Of a stretch of 64,000 nucleotides of DNA, positions 46,893 to 57,610 are shown in pieces. Position 1 is the first letter of the stretch; each line of letters starts with the position of its first letter. The DNA lies in NCBI GenBank assembly GCA_003024785.1, contig PUQB01000346.1:169927-233926 (forward strand), given 5' to 3'. Made by a program: the position numbers and the translations under genes. The notes under the pieces were generated by a model. That model saw only the letters and a list, made by a program, of their open reading frames with translations. It was not told where the DNA came from and made no database searches. This stretch comes from Selaginella tamariscina (Eukaryota > Streptophyta > Lycopodiopsida > Selaginellales > Selaginellaceae).

Positions 46893-47524
46893 TGTCACGA
46901 CCCGATACAGAATACAGGATTCCGGATACAGGACATGGGTTGCAGGACTTTCCTACAGGATTCCGGATACAGGATATGGGTTGCAGGACTTTCCTACAGG
47001 ATATTCCTACCAGGATTCCGGACACAGGATTCGGTTGCAGGATATTCCTACAGGATATGCCACAGGATATGCCTAGAGGATAAGGGACATGTGGACTCAT
47101 CTTAGCCTCTGCATGCATGCAATCACTTTTGCACTCATGCCTAGATTAGCTCTTGGAGTTGTGAGCATAAAAGCTCCGACCTAATTGTTGTACAATCAGT
47201 TACTATCAACACCAGTCTTACTACGATCAATCTCGTCTTGTCTTGTTCTTGTCTTGTTTCCTGTCCTTTCCTGTCTCGCTCCTGTTCCTGTCCTGCTCCT
47301 GGATCCTGTCCTGCTCCTGGATCCTGTCCTGTTCTGTCTTGTTCCTGGATCTTGTCCTGCGCTTTCCTGTCTTGCTCCCGGATCCTATCCTGATCCTGTC
47401 TTGCTCCTAGATCCGTCCTGTTCCTATTCCTAGTTCCTGTCCTGCTCTCGGTCCTGTTCCTGAGTCAAGCCTTCCTGTCCTTGGAATCCTGTTCTTTCCT
47501 GGTTCCTGGATCGTGGCTTTGACA
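46893..47524 (+). repeat. 3' LTR of gypsy element 2
   Basis: Near-identical to 41163-41818 with several small indels. It ends TGGCTTTGACA, followed by AA and the CTCGA target duplication. Confidence 0.93.
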
Positions 47525-47526
47525 AA

Positions 47527-47651
47527 CTCGAGTCCATGCTATTGAACACATTGCCAGTGCTATGCGAGGACAATGGAATTCAATATGTTTTTGTTCCTTT
47601 CCAGGTGCGTATGTGTATAGTCCGTATGCATGTTTTCGTGGGACATAGAGA
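47527..47651 (+). pseudogene. Fourth L7Ae-like fragment, part 2 (rest of exon 3 and start of intron 3)
   Basis: Continues from CTCGAGTCCATGCTATTGAA through GGAATTCAATATGTTTTTG to TTTCCAG and into intron 3, as in 30535-30655 of block C. It ends at the N. Confidence 0.85.
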
Positions 47652-47652
47652 N
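47652..47652. other. Single ambiguous base (N), possible assembly join
   Basis: This is the only N in the window. Continuity with the L7Ae-like intron is lost exactly here; the next bases are the 3' end of a gypsy-2-type LTR. Confidence 0.8.
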
Positions 47653-48633
47653 TGGAATCCTGCTCTCTTCCTGTTTCCTGGATCGTGGCATGACATGAGT
47701 AGCACCAATGGAGCCTGCACCTACGTCCAACTCTGTCTGCTTGAGGATTTGGATCATGGTTGATGACTGCAGCTTGAATCTCTTGATAAGACATCCCTGA
47801 TGTATTCTCCAGTGTCGTCTTGAGAGTCACGTGGTCTGGCCTAGTCAAGGCCCCGAGAAGCACCGTGGTTTTGTCTATATCTGAAATGGTCTGTCCGAGA
47901 GCAGTGAGTTGAGCAAGAATGGACTTCATTCTTCCGAGGAACATAGATGCTGGTTCCGTGGGACCAAACTCGAGCTTAAAAAACTTTCCTTTCAGCGATA
48001 CCACGGATCTTTCCTTCCGTGCTTGATTGCCAAAAATCGCCTTTAGCTCTGTCCAATTCTCGGAAGCTGACTTGCTTAGATCCAGGTGATGGTGTGATGC
48101 CTACCAAGCCAATCCCCATTAGTGACAACGCTTTGTCATGTCGAACCTACCAATCTTCTGGGTTTGTCTGAGGTTTCACCTCACTACCATCTGCAATTCG
48201 TAAACAATTATCACACATCATAACAAATGAGATTTCCCGCTGCCAGTTCTCAAAGTCGTGCCCATCAAAGACCGAAATTGGAATTGATTTGTGGCTTGTC
48301 GTCATGTTCTCAAGTATGTTTGTCACTGACTAACTGTTCTTGAGGATATAACGTTCCACAAATTGCACTTGCTACTTCCTATGACCCTTGAACTGCTGTT
48401 GAACCTGTCTCTGATACCATGTTGTGAAAAGGTGTTAAAACACGAGCCGAGCTGAATATCAATTAACCTATGTTTTTGTATTTTTGAATCCTATTTATAC
48501 AATTTTCTTTATAACCATATATGGTAATTCTCCATATATGGTAGTTTTCCGTAAGTATGTACAGCATAAGATATATATGGCCTAAACCATATATAACTCT
48601 TCCAGCTTGGACTCCACGCTGGATATCTCAACA
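47653..48633 (-). mobile_element. Chimeric copia remnant: 5' LTR, PBS and gag, ending in gypsy-2-type pieces
   Basis: In minus orientation it has a 5' LTR (48633-48420), a PBS for initiator tRNA-Met (TGGTATCAGAG) and a copia gag of UBN2 type. Gag runs from MTTSHKSIPISVFDGHDFEN (start at 48305) down to ILAQLTALGQTISDIDKTTV and a region ending NHDPNPQAD. It is then joined to about 42 bp equal to the gypsy-2 gag/protease boundary (GTTGGACGTAGGTGCAGG) and to a gypsy-2-type LTR end (47653-47695). There is at least one stop in gag and no pol. Confidence 0.8.
48420..48633 (-). repeat. Copia 5' LTR (214 bp)
   Basis: TGTTGTGAAAAGG...CTCAACA, with the PBS abutting on the inside (48409-48419). It has a palindromic ccatatatgg pair that may belong to the promoter. 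No matching 3' LTR is in the window. Confidence 0.8.
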
Positions 48634-49535
48634 CATCGTTAATGGAATATAGAATAACATTTTGAAAGAGAGAACATTAGTACTTTCTACTTTTTCTTCC
48701 ATATGAATGAGGGAGAGAGCATACAGTGGTTTGCTACTCCAATAGCCACGGGTCTGAAACTCAGAAATCAACTTAAGCATCAGCCCAACCTCCATCTAAA
48801 AGCTGGAGCTCAAGTTCAACCATCAGCCTGATGCCAACAACTAACCGATTAAATAATGCAAGTCCGACGGGCAAGAAATGCTCACCGTGGATTAAACCGG
48901 GCTCCCAGGAATAACTATATTTTTATCAACAAAGGCTTATACGATGCATTTTCTTATATACTAATACCACTTTAGACAGCATATAACATTGTTGCACAGG
49001 ATACAGTCTCTAAATTGATAGTCTTTCTCTCCCTTTTTCTTGAAAGACGATGATTATTTATGCAAATAAAATGTTTACATCAAGTTCTTTACTGAACAGT
49101 ATGTCATGTGAAAATCTGGTAGGAAAGTGATTTCCTTGGTATACCGCATTTGAGCGGGCATATCTTGGAGAAAGTTATACTGTTTATACTGCTCAACATG
49201 TTGGGTTCAGTAGTGATCTTGAGAACGCGTTGCTAGTTCGTCAAGTGTATAGTTTTGCATCTGTAGCAAGAGCCGAGTTTCCACAAGTGAAAGCCACCCA
49301 AGCATGATATTGTAGATAGAGGTATCAATTGCTAGTTAGTATTGTATCTCAATCCAGAATATTGCAGCACTAAAATGTGCTTATGTATCGCTCATTACAC
49401 CCAGTAGCTCCCCCTTTTCAAGTGTCATACAGCAAGAATCCGTTGAAAAGCGAAGTGCTGCCCCGTGAAAGATGTGATTGGATTTCCCCTAATCCATATT
49501 TCTAAGATAATTCCCTCCGTAGAATGTTCCACCCT
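48634..49535. other. About 0.9 kb without a recognised feature
   Basis: Mixed-composition sequence with no open frame of coding character on either strand. Possibly decayed transposon DNA. Confidence 0.4.
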
Positions 49536-49783
49536 CTAGATATAGATCGGTTTCTCAGAAGCAACTATTGTGCCCAAGTATTGCCTCCCCGTTTGTTGAC
49601 GGAACCAGTTCCAAATAGGTGTGGAGTCTGAACAGGTGATAATGAAATTCCATTTGTCCACTGTGCAACGCGGGCATTGAGCTGGTTGCGGAGGTGTTGA
49701 GTGCCGACTGAGCCAGTGCAAGTTTTTGTCAAGCCAATCGCCACAGTAGGAAGTACTACATAATATTTATTTGAAATATGCAT
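49536..49783 (-). pseudogene. Possible LINE-type reverse-transcriptase zinc-binding remnant
   Basis: The minus strand encodes CPRCTVDKWNFIITCSDSTP followed by IWNWF. This spacing and aromatic context resemble the zinc-binding domain (zf-RVT) at the C-terminus of plant non-LTR retrotransposon reverse transcriptases. Only about 60 residues are visible and the expected His is not clear, so the call is tentative. Confidence 0.3.
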
Positions 49784-49956
49784 GGACTGGTTTTTTGAGG
49801 AATGTGAGATTTTTGACCGAGAGATTCAAGGCGGCCTTGGTCGAATATATGTGTGTGCGTGTTCGGATCAAACACAATTCTTGCAGTTGCTGGATTAAAG
49901 AGCAAATGCACAGGCTATATTCTTAATAGCAAAAGCCTGCCATACAATGCCATGAT

Positions 49957-51097
49957 CTAGAAAAGCTCGTGGAGCAGAACAACAGGGACGACCTTGTTGA
50001 CGCCAGGAACATTCTTAATTGCAGATCTGACCTTGTCAGCATCAATCGCTTCTTTCTTCTTCCTGAGGACCTCCCCTCCATTTATTGCTGCATGGAACGG
50101 TTGATCGAGCGTGACCAAACAAACTTCAGAGTCCGGTTTACTATCCTGCAGAAGTAGACTTTCACAGTACACACGGGCATCCGTCGCCTTAAGGAGTTGC
50201 CTTGTTGCCACATGCGCACATAGTTGATCGGCTATCCGACAGACGAGCTTTTCCTCAGCGTGCTCAAGGTAGTGCACCTTAACGTTTTTCAGAAAATCGT
50301 AAAACTCGCGGTGTAAACCTTACGTTTCCACGCCTTCTCGCTTTCGTCACGCACGAAGGACGTGAGATACACGTTGCCTGTGTCGAGAAGCCTCTTAAAC
50401 TTAACCTTGTCATTGTCGCTCATCTCCCCCTCGTACACAACATAAAGCCACGTTGGTGTCCAAAGAGAATATCCTCTTGCTTGCCGCGCCGGCTCCTGGC
50501 AGCGTTCCTGCTTCATAACCATTTCGACTGTAGTCATAAGCCTGTTGCCTAGTATCCATGATGAATGAATACTGAAAAGAAAATCGTTAACAAATAAATA
50601 GACCGAGCTTTTTAACAGCTTACCCGGTTTTACCCTTGTCGTTCCTGAAGAAAACCAAGTTAGACATAAAAGATTAATTAAGTGAAATTAAACGCGAAAT
50701 GATCATAAAATGAACTGCAATTTAGTGAAGTTTACCTCGTCTTGCCACCATATTGCAAGCTGCATGCACCAAGTATTGGCAAGGTCCTGTTTTGCTCCTT
50801 GATCCCCCTGAATTTCACATAGATACAGACACGCGCGCACGCACACACACATATGTATGTGTGTGTGTGTATATGTATATTGTGTGTGTGTATGTATTTG
50901 TATATACATATATAATATACACACAAATGCAAAAAACTGATAAAAATGCCATTTTTCTTGATATCGCCATGGAAAATCTCATAATTTTTAATATTTTGCA
51001 CAAATCTTTCATTAAGAACTATATGGATGCATCCGGAAACTTACTTAGTGAGCCTTTTGTTCTTCATTAGCCCGAGGAGCAGCTTGAGGATCTTCAT
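49957..51097 (-). CDS. Putative PIN-domain protein, four exons, frame disturbed
   Basis: On the minus strand exons are 51097-51045 (MKILKLLLGLMKNKRLTK), 50807-50736, a 21-bp microexon 50644-50624 (NDKGKTG) and 50571-49957, with GT-AG borders and in-phase joins for the first three. The last exon holds RIFSLDTNVAL and LTSFVRDESEKAW. It continues with DARVYCESLLLQDSKPDSEV and then CLVTLDQPFHAAI. The acidic residues and the LVT-D context match PIN-like RNases of the SMG6/SWT1 type, whose role is single-strand RNA cleavage. The DTN segment and the later segments lie in different frames, with a further shift near 50310, where a duplicated AC separates WKRKVY from REFYDFLKNVKVHYLEHAEE. The stop is TAG at 49957. 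It is a candidate host gene, a pseudogene, or miscalled bases. Confidence 0.45.
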
Positions 51098-51760
51098 GGT
51101 CGCCGCGTGATCAAGAAAAAACGAGAACGAAGAAGTAATAAGTTCAGCAGATCATCGCCGTCGATTAAAAACAAACCGCGATCACTTTACAGAAAGCAAG
51201 CTAGTGAATATTCCTAGTATGTTTCAAATAAACTTATTTAAAATTTTAAATTTCAGCGTGCATGGTATCACGCTAAAGCATATTCCAACGGCCAAGTGTC
51301 ATTTTCAAATTTTTTGCAGTACTATGGCTCCTTAGAAATTCTCTGCTGGCGCTCGAAGATCGTCTCGAAAACCTTCAGCCGCTGCTTTAGCCTCACGATT
51401 TTCAGCTTCTTCTTCCTCCTCAGCCGCTACATCGGAATAGACTCTAAATCCTTCTCCATAGTCGAAATCTTCACCACGCACGGGACTATCTCCAACAACA
51501 TCATCACCAACAACCTCCACAGCAAACGAGCTCAACATCGGATACAGCTTCCACCTCGGAATCGCCGAATTTGAGCCGGAATCCTGCTCAGCACCGCCAA
51601 AATTGTCAGAATCTCAAAATCTGCGCTGATGGAGCCGCAGACCATTGAGAGCTTACGGCGGCTGGTGGATTTTGTGAGTCCCAGGATTCAGAAAGACGAA
51701 AAGCTGAAAATCGCCTCAGAAAGATCCCATCCTGGCGCAAGAAGAAGAACTGTCACCGAA
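51098..51760. other. Possible coding stretch, strand unresolved
   Basis: Base composition rises here. On the minus strand 51590-51332 is open with a Glu-rich acidic peptide (FDYGEGFRVYSDVAAEEEEE). On the plus strand a His/Gln/Ser-rich peptide and a basic one (about 51680-51830, RKIPSWRKKKNCHRKIKPIE) are open. Neither has convincing splice sites or family resemblance. It may be the 5' region of the PIN-like gene or an unrelated exon. Confidence 0.25.
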
Positions 51761-52859
51761 AAATAAAGCCGATCGAAGGTCGAAAGAAAGTTGATTTCCG
51801 ATCCCGGTCGCTGATTATGGACTTCCAGCGCAACTATCAGATCATCAGCTGATGGATAACCTCAGCGTCACGGTGAGCTTCGTCGTGCAGTGAAAGCGCA
51901 CCTCACAATTCGTTTCAATACATTCGCCAGCAGCACCTCTACAATGCCGTCCCAAAATTTCACTTTAATCGATTCACGAGCATTGCACCGTGCAGCAATC
52001 GCCTGACTTCTGTGCGGCGGCACGAGCTAGGAATCGTCGTTGAAGAATCTTTCCCGGCAGCAGCATTAATAGTTCTCTGGACATCTCCTGCGATTGCGCT
52101 GGCGATTATCCCTCTGTATGTATGATGGATCGATATGGATCAACTAGACACGAGCAGTGGGAAAGGCCTCGTTGGTGAAAGCGGGGCCTGGGCAGACTTC
52201 TCTTGTGGCCGCTAACTCTTAAAACAGATATTTATATGTGTCGCTTCATTCTATCACGAGCCTTCGGTAAGCAGCGGCTCAACTCAATATCATTCTCAAA
52301 TGCATTCGCCGACAGCTCGGCCGAACTTGGGGCCTTAATCAACACATATAATACACACACAATATATATAACTATAATGTGTATATATAAACTATATATA
52401 TTCGTAGAAGACAACGGCAATTAACACGAATCCTAATTTATATTAATGATAAATATACTCCTGTCATTTATACGTCTGAGATATACAATTATCAGGAATA
52501 TACATAGGTATATGTGACTGGTAGCCTATATACAAGATATATGTACGCATACGATGCATGTCCGATTAATATATCGACCTAACGTAAATATAGGCTATGT
52601 TAGTGCACGTAATGTGATCAATCATGTCTCTTAATATTAATTAAAGGCTATATATTAAACATTATTTAAACATAATTTCATATGACAGATAATATAAACA
52701 TGATAACTATTACATCAACGATATTCTTTCTAGTTATTTATTTTTCAAACCTTAAAATTCCTTAATTTATTACATTTTTTTTGATTCGTTTATACATTTT
52801 TCATGGGTTACATTCAAATTTCTACTACTCATTGTTCATGAGAAGCTCAACCATGCAAC
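51761..52859. other. No recognised gene; AT-rich from about 52300
   Basis: The first half has mixed composition with no long frame. From about 52320 it is AT-rich with TA/CA tracts. Nothing recognised. Confidence 0.45.
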
Positions 52860-53297
52860 AATGGTAATAACTATGAGCAAACATACCAAGGAGAAGCTCC
52901 TGAATTGTTAATGATAACAACTACGAGAGAAACCATCCATGGTGCAAGGGTGGGAACTGTGAGAGAAATCATCCATGGTACAAGGGTGACAACCCATATG
53001 GTACTACAACAAATATCAACAAGCTCCCTCATGGCACAAGGGCAACCACTACAAGGGAGGGTATCAACAACAAGCTCAACCAAAATAATTACAAGAGAAA
53101 TCAACAAGACAAACGTGACAATTATGAATAACCCTACCAACGAATCAACTGGACCATGCCATAGCTGCAACGACTCAAAATATAGTGTAATTCAACTATG
53201 GCATTACCACCCAAGGCATTAACAAATGCGATTGTGGCACAAGGCCGACAAACCTATAGAAGAAGTTTATATTTAGGGCAATAATTAGAAAAGGCTT
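52860..53297. other. Asn-codon-rich low-complexity flank of the copia element
   Basis: Repeated patterns of the type aacaactacgagagaaaccatccatgg recur near 52915 and, in modified form, near 52955 and 53000. Reading frames are broken on both strands. It may be a decayed coding segment of another element. No family recognised. Confidence 0.35.
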
Positions 53298-53372
53298 TGT
53301 TGAGACATAAATTGATGCTCCATTGTAACAGAGATAGGGTTTATGTTAGATTCTGAATATGGTATTAGAGCC
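53298..53372 (+). repeat. 5' LTR (62 bp) and primer-binding site of copia element 3
   Basis: The LTR spans 53298-53359. The PBS TGGTATTAGAGCC occupies 53360-53372 with no gap. The LTR has no room for a conventional promoter plus R/U5 of usual length. Confidence 0.8.
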
Positions 53373-53421
53373 GCTTCCGATTTGGGAGGGGAGCATATGT
53401 AATGTAGCCTAGTGGGAGGCC

Positions 53422-54262
53422 ATGGCCGAATCTGGTGAGGATTCCTCTGGAAGCTCACGTGGGAGCAAGCCCTTTGTGTTCAAGGGGCAGAACTTTCTGC
53501 TGTGGAAGAAGTTGATGGAGACTCGGTTGCGTGTCAAAGGAGTTTTTGGGCTCGTCCGTGGGACTGACCCAGAGCTGCTGGAGGGCAACTCCAATGAAAC
53601 CCTTAGAATCCACAAGGAGTGGAAAGTGCGGGCTGAGCACACTGTGGGCTGCATTTGCACTTACTTCAGCCCGAGGATTATGCTCAAGGTGGATACTGAC
53701 AAGTCCCCTGTTGAAGTCTGGAAGTGGTTGTCAGACATCTACGGGAAAAAGACCGACATGGAAGTCATGCGGATCCACTCGGAGCTTGAGGCTTGTGTCT
53801 ACAAAGATGGAGACATGCAGGAGCATGCGGACAAGCTGAGTCGGCTCTTTGCTGAACTTGCTGCCCAAGGGGACAAACATATCATCCCGGATTCCATGCA
53901 AAAGGTGAAGCTCTACCAGTCCCTCCCTATTCAGTGGGACAGGGATGTTGAGGCTCTCAATCGTGAGGACAATCTCACATTTGAAATGGTGGTGGCCAAG
54001 CTGTGGCCACATCCTTGCTCTGCAAGGAGAAGGCCAAAACCAATGCTTTACATGAAGTCATGTATGCCATGCCTAGGCTGGCCAAGGAGGTCAAGACGAT
54101 GGTTGGGCTGGCCAAGGTGGACGTGGACAAGCAGCTTTCGGAGGGAACCGGAGAAGGGCGCACGAGGATGTAGAGGTCGAGGACGATGAGGTCGGCTTGG
54201 TCATGACCAATGCAAGATATGCCGAGGGTTTGGACACTGGGGTAGGGACTGCCCCATGCAGA
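53422..54262 (+). pseudogene. Gag region, copia element 3
   Basis: From ATG 53422 the frame encodes KGQNFLLWKKLMETRLRVKG, VWKWLSDIYGKK and LSRLFAELAAQGDK, a copia gag (UBN2 type). The frame shifts near 54000. A CCHC knuckle, CKICRGFGHWGRDC, lies at 54211-54253 in another frame. Confidence 0.88.
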
Positions 54263-54359
54263 TGGGAAGGCAATGTCGGTGTTGAAAGTGAAGAAGGTGA
54301 ATGGGAAGAAGAGCCCTTCATAATGGAGGAGTCTCTCAATGCTGAGAGCAGCAGGAAGA

Positions 54360-55420
54360 TGCACTCCTGGTGCTTGATTCAGGTTGCACTAGCCTCATGA
54401 CTAATAACAAATTGATGTTTGAATAGTATATCCCAGTTCAAAGAAGTAGTGGTGTGGTGTTGGGGAACAATGCTCGATTGGACATTGCTGGTCGAGGCAC
54501 TTTGACACTCCCACTTCAAGATGGTGGGGAGATGACGTTCAAAGACGCCTTGCACGTCCCAGGCATGCAGAAAAACCTTATGCTGGTGGCGAGGTTGTGT
54601 GACGACGGGAAGTTGATCGTGTTTATTAGTCATGGTGCAAATTTATATGACAAATTGGATTTCCGTGTGACTGGGAGGAAAGTTCTCCATGCCAGGCAAC
54701 GTGGAAACTTGTATGAGATTCTCTCACACCCTCATCTTGTAGCCGCTGAGAACGTCATTGGTGCAGATGCCTATTTGTGGCATTGTCGGTTGGGTCATGC
54801 AAATCACAAGGCACTGCACGAGCTTGTGTCCAACTGCATGGTGGAAGGGCTGGATCTAAGGCCTGGTTTTCACATGCATTTTGTGAGTCATGTGTGTTGG
54901 GCAAACATCATCGTTGAAGTTTTGGATCTTCAAAGCACCGCTCTTCAGAGCTCTTGGAGCTGGTGCACTCCGACCTGTGTGGGCCCATGGACATCCCGAG
55001 TCATTTTGGCGCACGTTACGTTCTTACGTTCATTGATGACTTCAGTCGCCTCACCAAACTTTTCTTCCTATGTCATAAAAGTGAGATGGTGGAGGCCTTT
55101 CGCATGTACAGAGTTGCGGTGGAAACTCAAGTTGGCAAGAAGGTTAAGGCCTTGCGCACGGACGGTGGCAAGGAATACCTTAACTCCACCATGCAAGAGT
55201 TGTGTCGGAATGCCGGTATTCAACACCACATCACGGTACACCTCCCAACAGAATGGCGTGGCTGAGAGGAAGAACCAGATGCTGGTGAATGTAGCGCAAC
55301 CTTCTTGCTCATGCACATTTGGGCAAGGAGTTCTGGCAGGAGGCTATTGCGGTAGCCATGCATGTTCAGAACCAGTTGCCAATTGTAGCATTGAAAGGCA
55401 AGACGCCTGAGGAAGCATGA
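54360..55420 (+). pseudogene. Protease and integrase region, copia element 3
   Basis: A protease-like VLDSGCTSLMTNN is followed after a stop by the frame from 54454 (NARLDIAGRGTLTLP). The GAG-pre-integrase motif HCRLGHANHKALHEL lies near 54782. The integrase core is in a shifted frame from 54954: first Asp in LVHSDLCGPM, second in LRTDGGKEYL, Glu in NGVAERKNQM (again shifted, about 55250). Confidence 0.88.
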
Positions 55421-55439
55421 ACGGGTCTGAAGCCTGATG

Positions 55440-56218
55440 TATCCCACCTCAGGGTGTTTGGTTGCACAGCGTATGCCCATATTCCTGACCAACTGCAGAA
55501 GAAGCTGGACCCCAAGAGCCAGAAGTTGATCTTTGTTGGCTATGTACAAGATGATGAACAGCATCGGAAAGCATATAGGCTGTGGAAACCCGATGGACAA
55601 ATGCACCATCATCAGCACGGATGTGGTGTTTGTTGAGGATGACCTCACATGGTGTCGTTCCATAGAACAACTTGTGGACTACGATGACTTGTTGGCTCCC
55701 CTAATCCCAGTTAGTTTTATGGACATAGGGGAAGACCATGGCCTTGATGCCCTGAGGGAGCAGCTGCTAGGTGATGCTCGAGGTGATCAAGGTGATGTTG
55801 ATGTCCATGAGCAGTTGGCGCCTGAATTGCTTGAGTGGCAGGTGTAGCTGGAGCAACCAGTTGATGTCCATGAGCAGCTGGCACCTAAGCAATTGGAGCA
55901 GCAGGTTGATCGGCCTCCTCATGTCCCTCGCTGACGGGCATGCCGGATCCTGTGGTAGCTCCAGACAGACCACGCACGAGAGTGCCTTCTCGCAAGGTGT
56001 TGGAAGATGCCACTTCTTTACTTGATAAGGAAGTCGAGATGTGCATGTTTGTGTATGAGAAGGTTCCCTCCACCTTTGAAGATGCGGTGGCCAAAGCGAA
56101 GTCTCTTGAGTGGAAGTGGGCCATTCAGGACGAAGTGGATGCACAAGTGCAGAATTGCACATTCGAGGAGTGTGCTGCCCCACACTGACGTCAACTTGTT
56201 GACTACAAGTGCATCTGG
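55440..56218 (+). pseudogene. Integrase C-terminus to reverse transcriptase start, copia element 3
   Basis: Plus-strand frames encode FGCTAYAHIPDQLQKKLDPK with FVGY downstream, then a linker with near-repeated VHEQLAP segments (about 55800-55890). The reverse transcriptase start follows (TFEDAVAKAKSLEWKWAIQD, EVDAQVQNCTFEE, LVDYKCIW). The frame stops making sense at 56218, exactly where the inverted segment begins. Confidence 0.8.
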
Positions 56219-56402
56219 TGCACTTGCCACCTCCTGGCGTTAGCAAGTGCCAAGAGTGTGTGGACACTAGGCAACTTCACCACAGGCGAAAATGTCTCCT
56301 CATAGTCAACTCCTCGCACCTGGGTGAAGCCTTTTGCCACGAGTCTGGCTTTGTGTCTGACATCCCCAATCAGGGGATCCACTATCCGCTTGAAGACCCG
56401 AT
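56213..56402 (-). pseudogene. Inverted reverse-transcriptase segment inside copia element 3
   Basis: Only the minus strand codes here: VFKRIVDPLIGDVRHKARLV, AKGFTQVRGVDYEETFSPVV and LLALANARRWQVHQM. These are the RT residues expected between KCIW (upstream, plus) and DVKTAFLHGDLHEEI (downstream, plus). The segment has therefore been flipped in place. The left edge has the short inverted repeat AAGTGCA...TGCACTT. Confidence 0.9.
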
Positions 56403-57366
56403 GTGAAGACCGCGTTCTTGCATGGGGATTTGCATGAGGAGATCTTGATGCGCATTCCCCTAGGTTTCCCGGGCATGGGGACACAGCTCGAGCTTGCCGC
56501 CTTAACAAGGCATTGTATGGTCTCAAGCAAGCTTCTCGGGTGTGGTACTAGAAGTTTGATGAAGCTTTGCGTCGACAAGGCTTTCAGAGAAACACACAGT
56601 GATTCCAATATCTATGTGCGGGGAGTTGGTCGTGGACAAATCATTGTTGCCCTGTATGTGGATGATCTCCTCATCACTGGAGGTGATGAAGATGGGATTG
56701 GCAGGTTGAAAGCAAGCTTGGCACAACAGTTTCGGATGAAGGACATGGAAGAGGTAAAGACGTTCTTGGGCCTGCAAATTGAGCGGGATATGTAGGCTGG
56801 GACTTTGAAGATTCACCAGCAGCACTATGTGCAATCTCTTCTCTCTCGGTTTGGCATGCAGAACTGCCATCCAATTGAAACTCCCATGCTCGTCGGTGCT
56901 GTCAATCCGAACTCGCCTCAAACAGGAGGAGAGATATGTGATTCTGAGATTCCATACCGCAGCCCATAGGTTTTTAATGTTTCTGGTGTTTTCCTCTAGA
57001 CCGGACATAGCATATGCCATTGTGCTGCTTAGCCAGTTTGGATCTGCTCCGAGTTTGTGCCATTGGAAGGCTACCAAACATGTACTCAGGTACCTAAAGG
57101 GAACGCCTCACCATGGCCTATGCTTCTCAGGCCGTGACACTCAGCTGGTAACTTACACTAATGCAAGTTGTGGGACAAACAAAGGAGCTTTGTCCACCAC
57201 TGGCTACTCTTTGGAATTGTGCGAGGCCTTGATTGCGTGGGGGAGCAAGAGGCAGAGTGTGGTGGCCCTTTCGTCTACAGAGGCTGAGTACATTGCCCTC
57301 ACTTCTGGATGCAAGGAGCTTATATGGATGCGGGGACTCTTACAGGAGCTTGGAGCAGTGCAATGA
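56400..57366 (+). pseudogene. Reverse transcriptase remainder and RNase H, copia element 3
   Basis: The plus strand resumes with VKTAFLHGDLHEEILMRIPL, KALYGLKQASR (shifted) and the catalytic YVDD at 56655-56666. RNase H follows from about 57000 (SRPDIAYAIVLLSQFG, SSTEAEYIALTSGCKELIWM). Several stops and shifts interrupt it. Confidence 0.9.
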
Positions 57367-57610
57367 ACCCCCATGCTCAGCCGGTGTGACAATCAGAGTA
57401 GCATTGCTATGAGCAAGAACCCCGTCTATCATGGATGGACCAAGCATGTGCTCATTCAGTTTCACTACGTTTAGGAGCTTGTAGAAGGCAGTGTTGTGAA
57501 GGTGGCTCATTTTCTGCGGATGAGATGGTGGCAGACGTGCTCACCAAACTGTTGGGCCCGACCAAGTTCACTTTGTTCCAGGGGGGCCTCGGAGTCTTTT
57601 GAGCACCAAT

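Larger units (their letters stand above)
41163..47524 (+). mobile_element. Chromodomain Ty3/gypsy retrotransposon 2 (chromovirus), nearly intact, possibly self-priming
   Basis: The element has two LTRs (656 and 632 bp, very similar), gag, protease, reverse transcriptase, RNase H, integrase and a C-terminal chromodomain. CTCGA occurs on both sides (41158-41162 and 47527-47531), with two extra A between the 3' LTR and its copy. The insertion site is exon 3 of an L7Ae-like copy. Pol has one long frame (44042-45943) overlapping a second (45862-46881), so one frameshift in integrase. Gag has about two. High LTR identity and few lesions suggest a recent insertion. Confidence 0.93.

Noticed and set aside
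54379..55663. Long minus-strand open frames inside copia element 3 and gypsy element 2 pol regions
   Set aside because: They are shadows of the plus-strand pol frames and have no family motifs. The one exception, 56203-56526, is kept because it carries true RT motifs.
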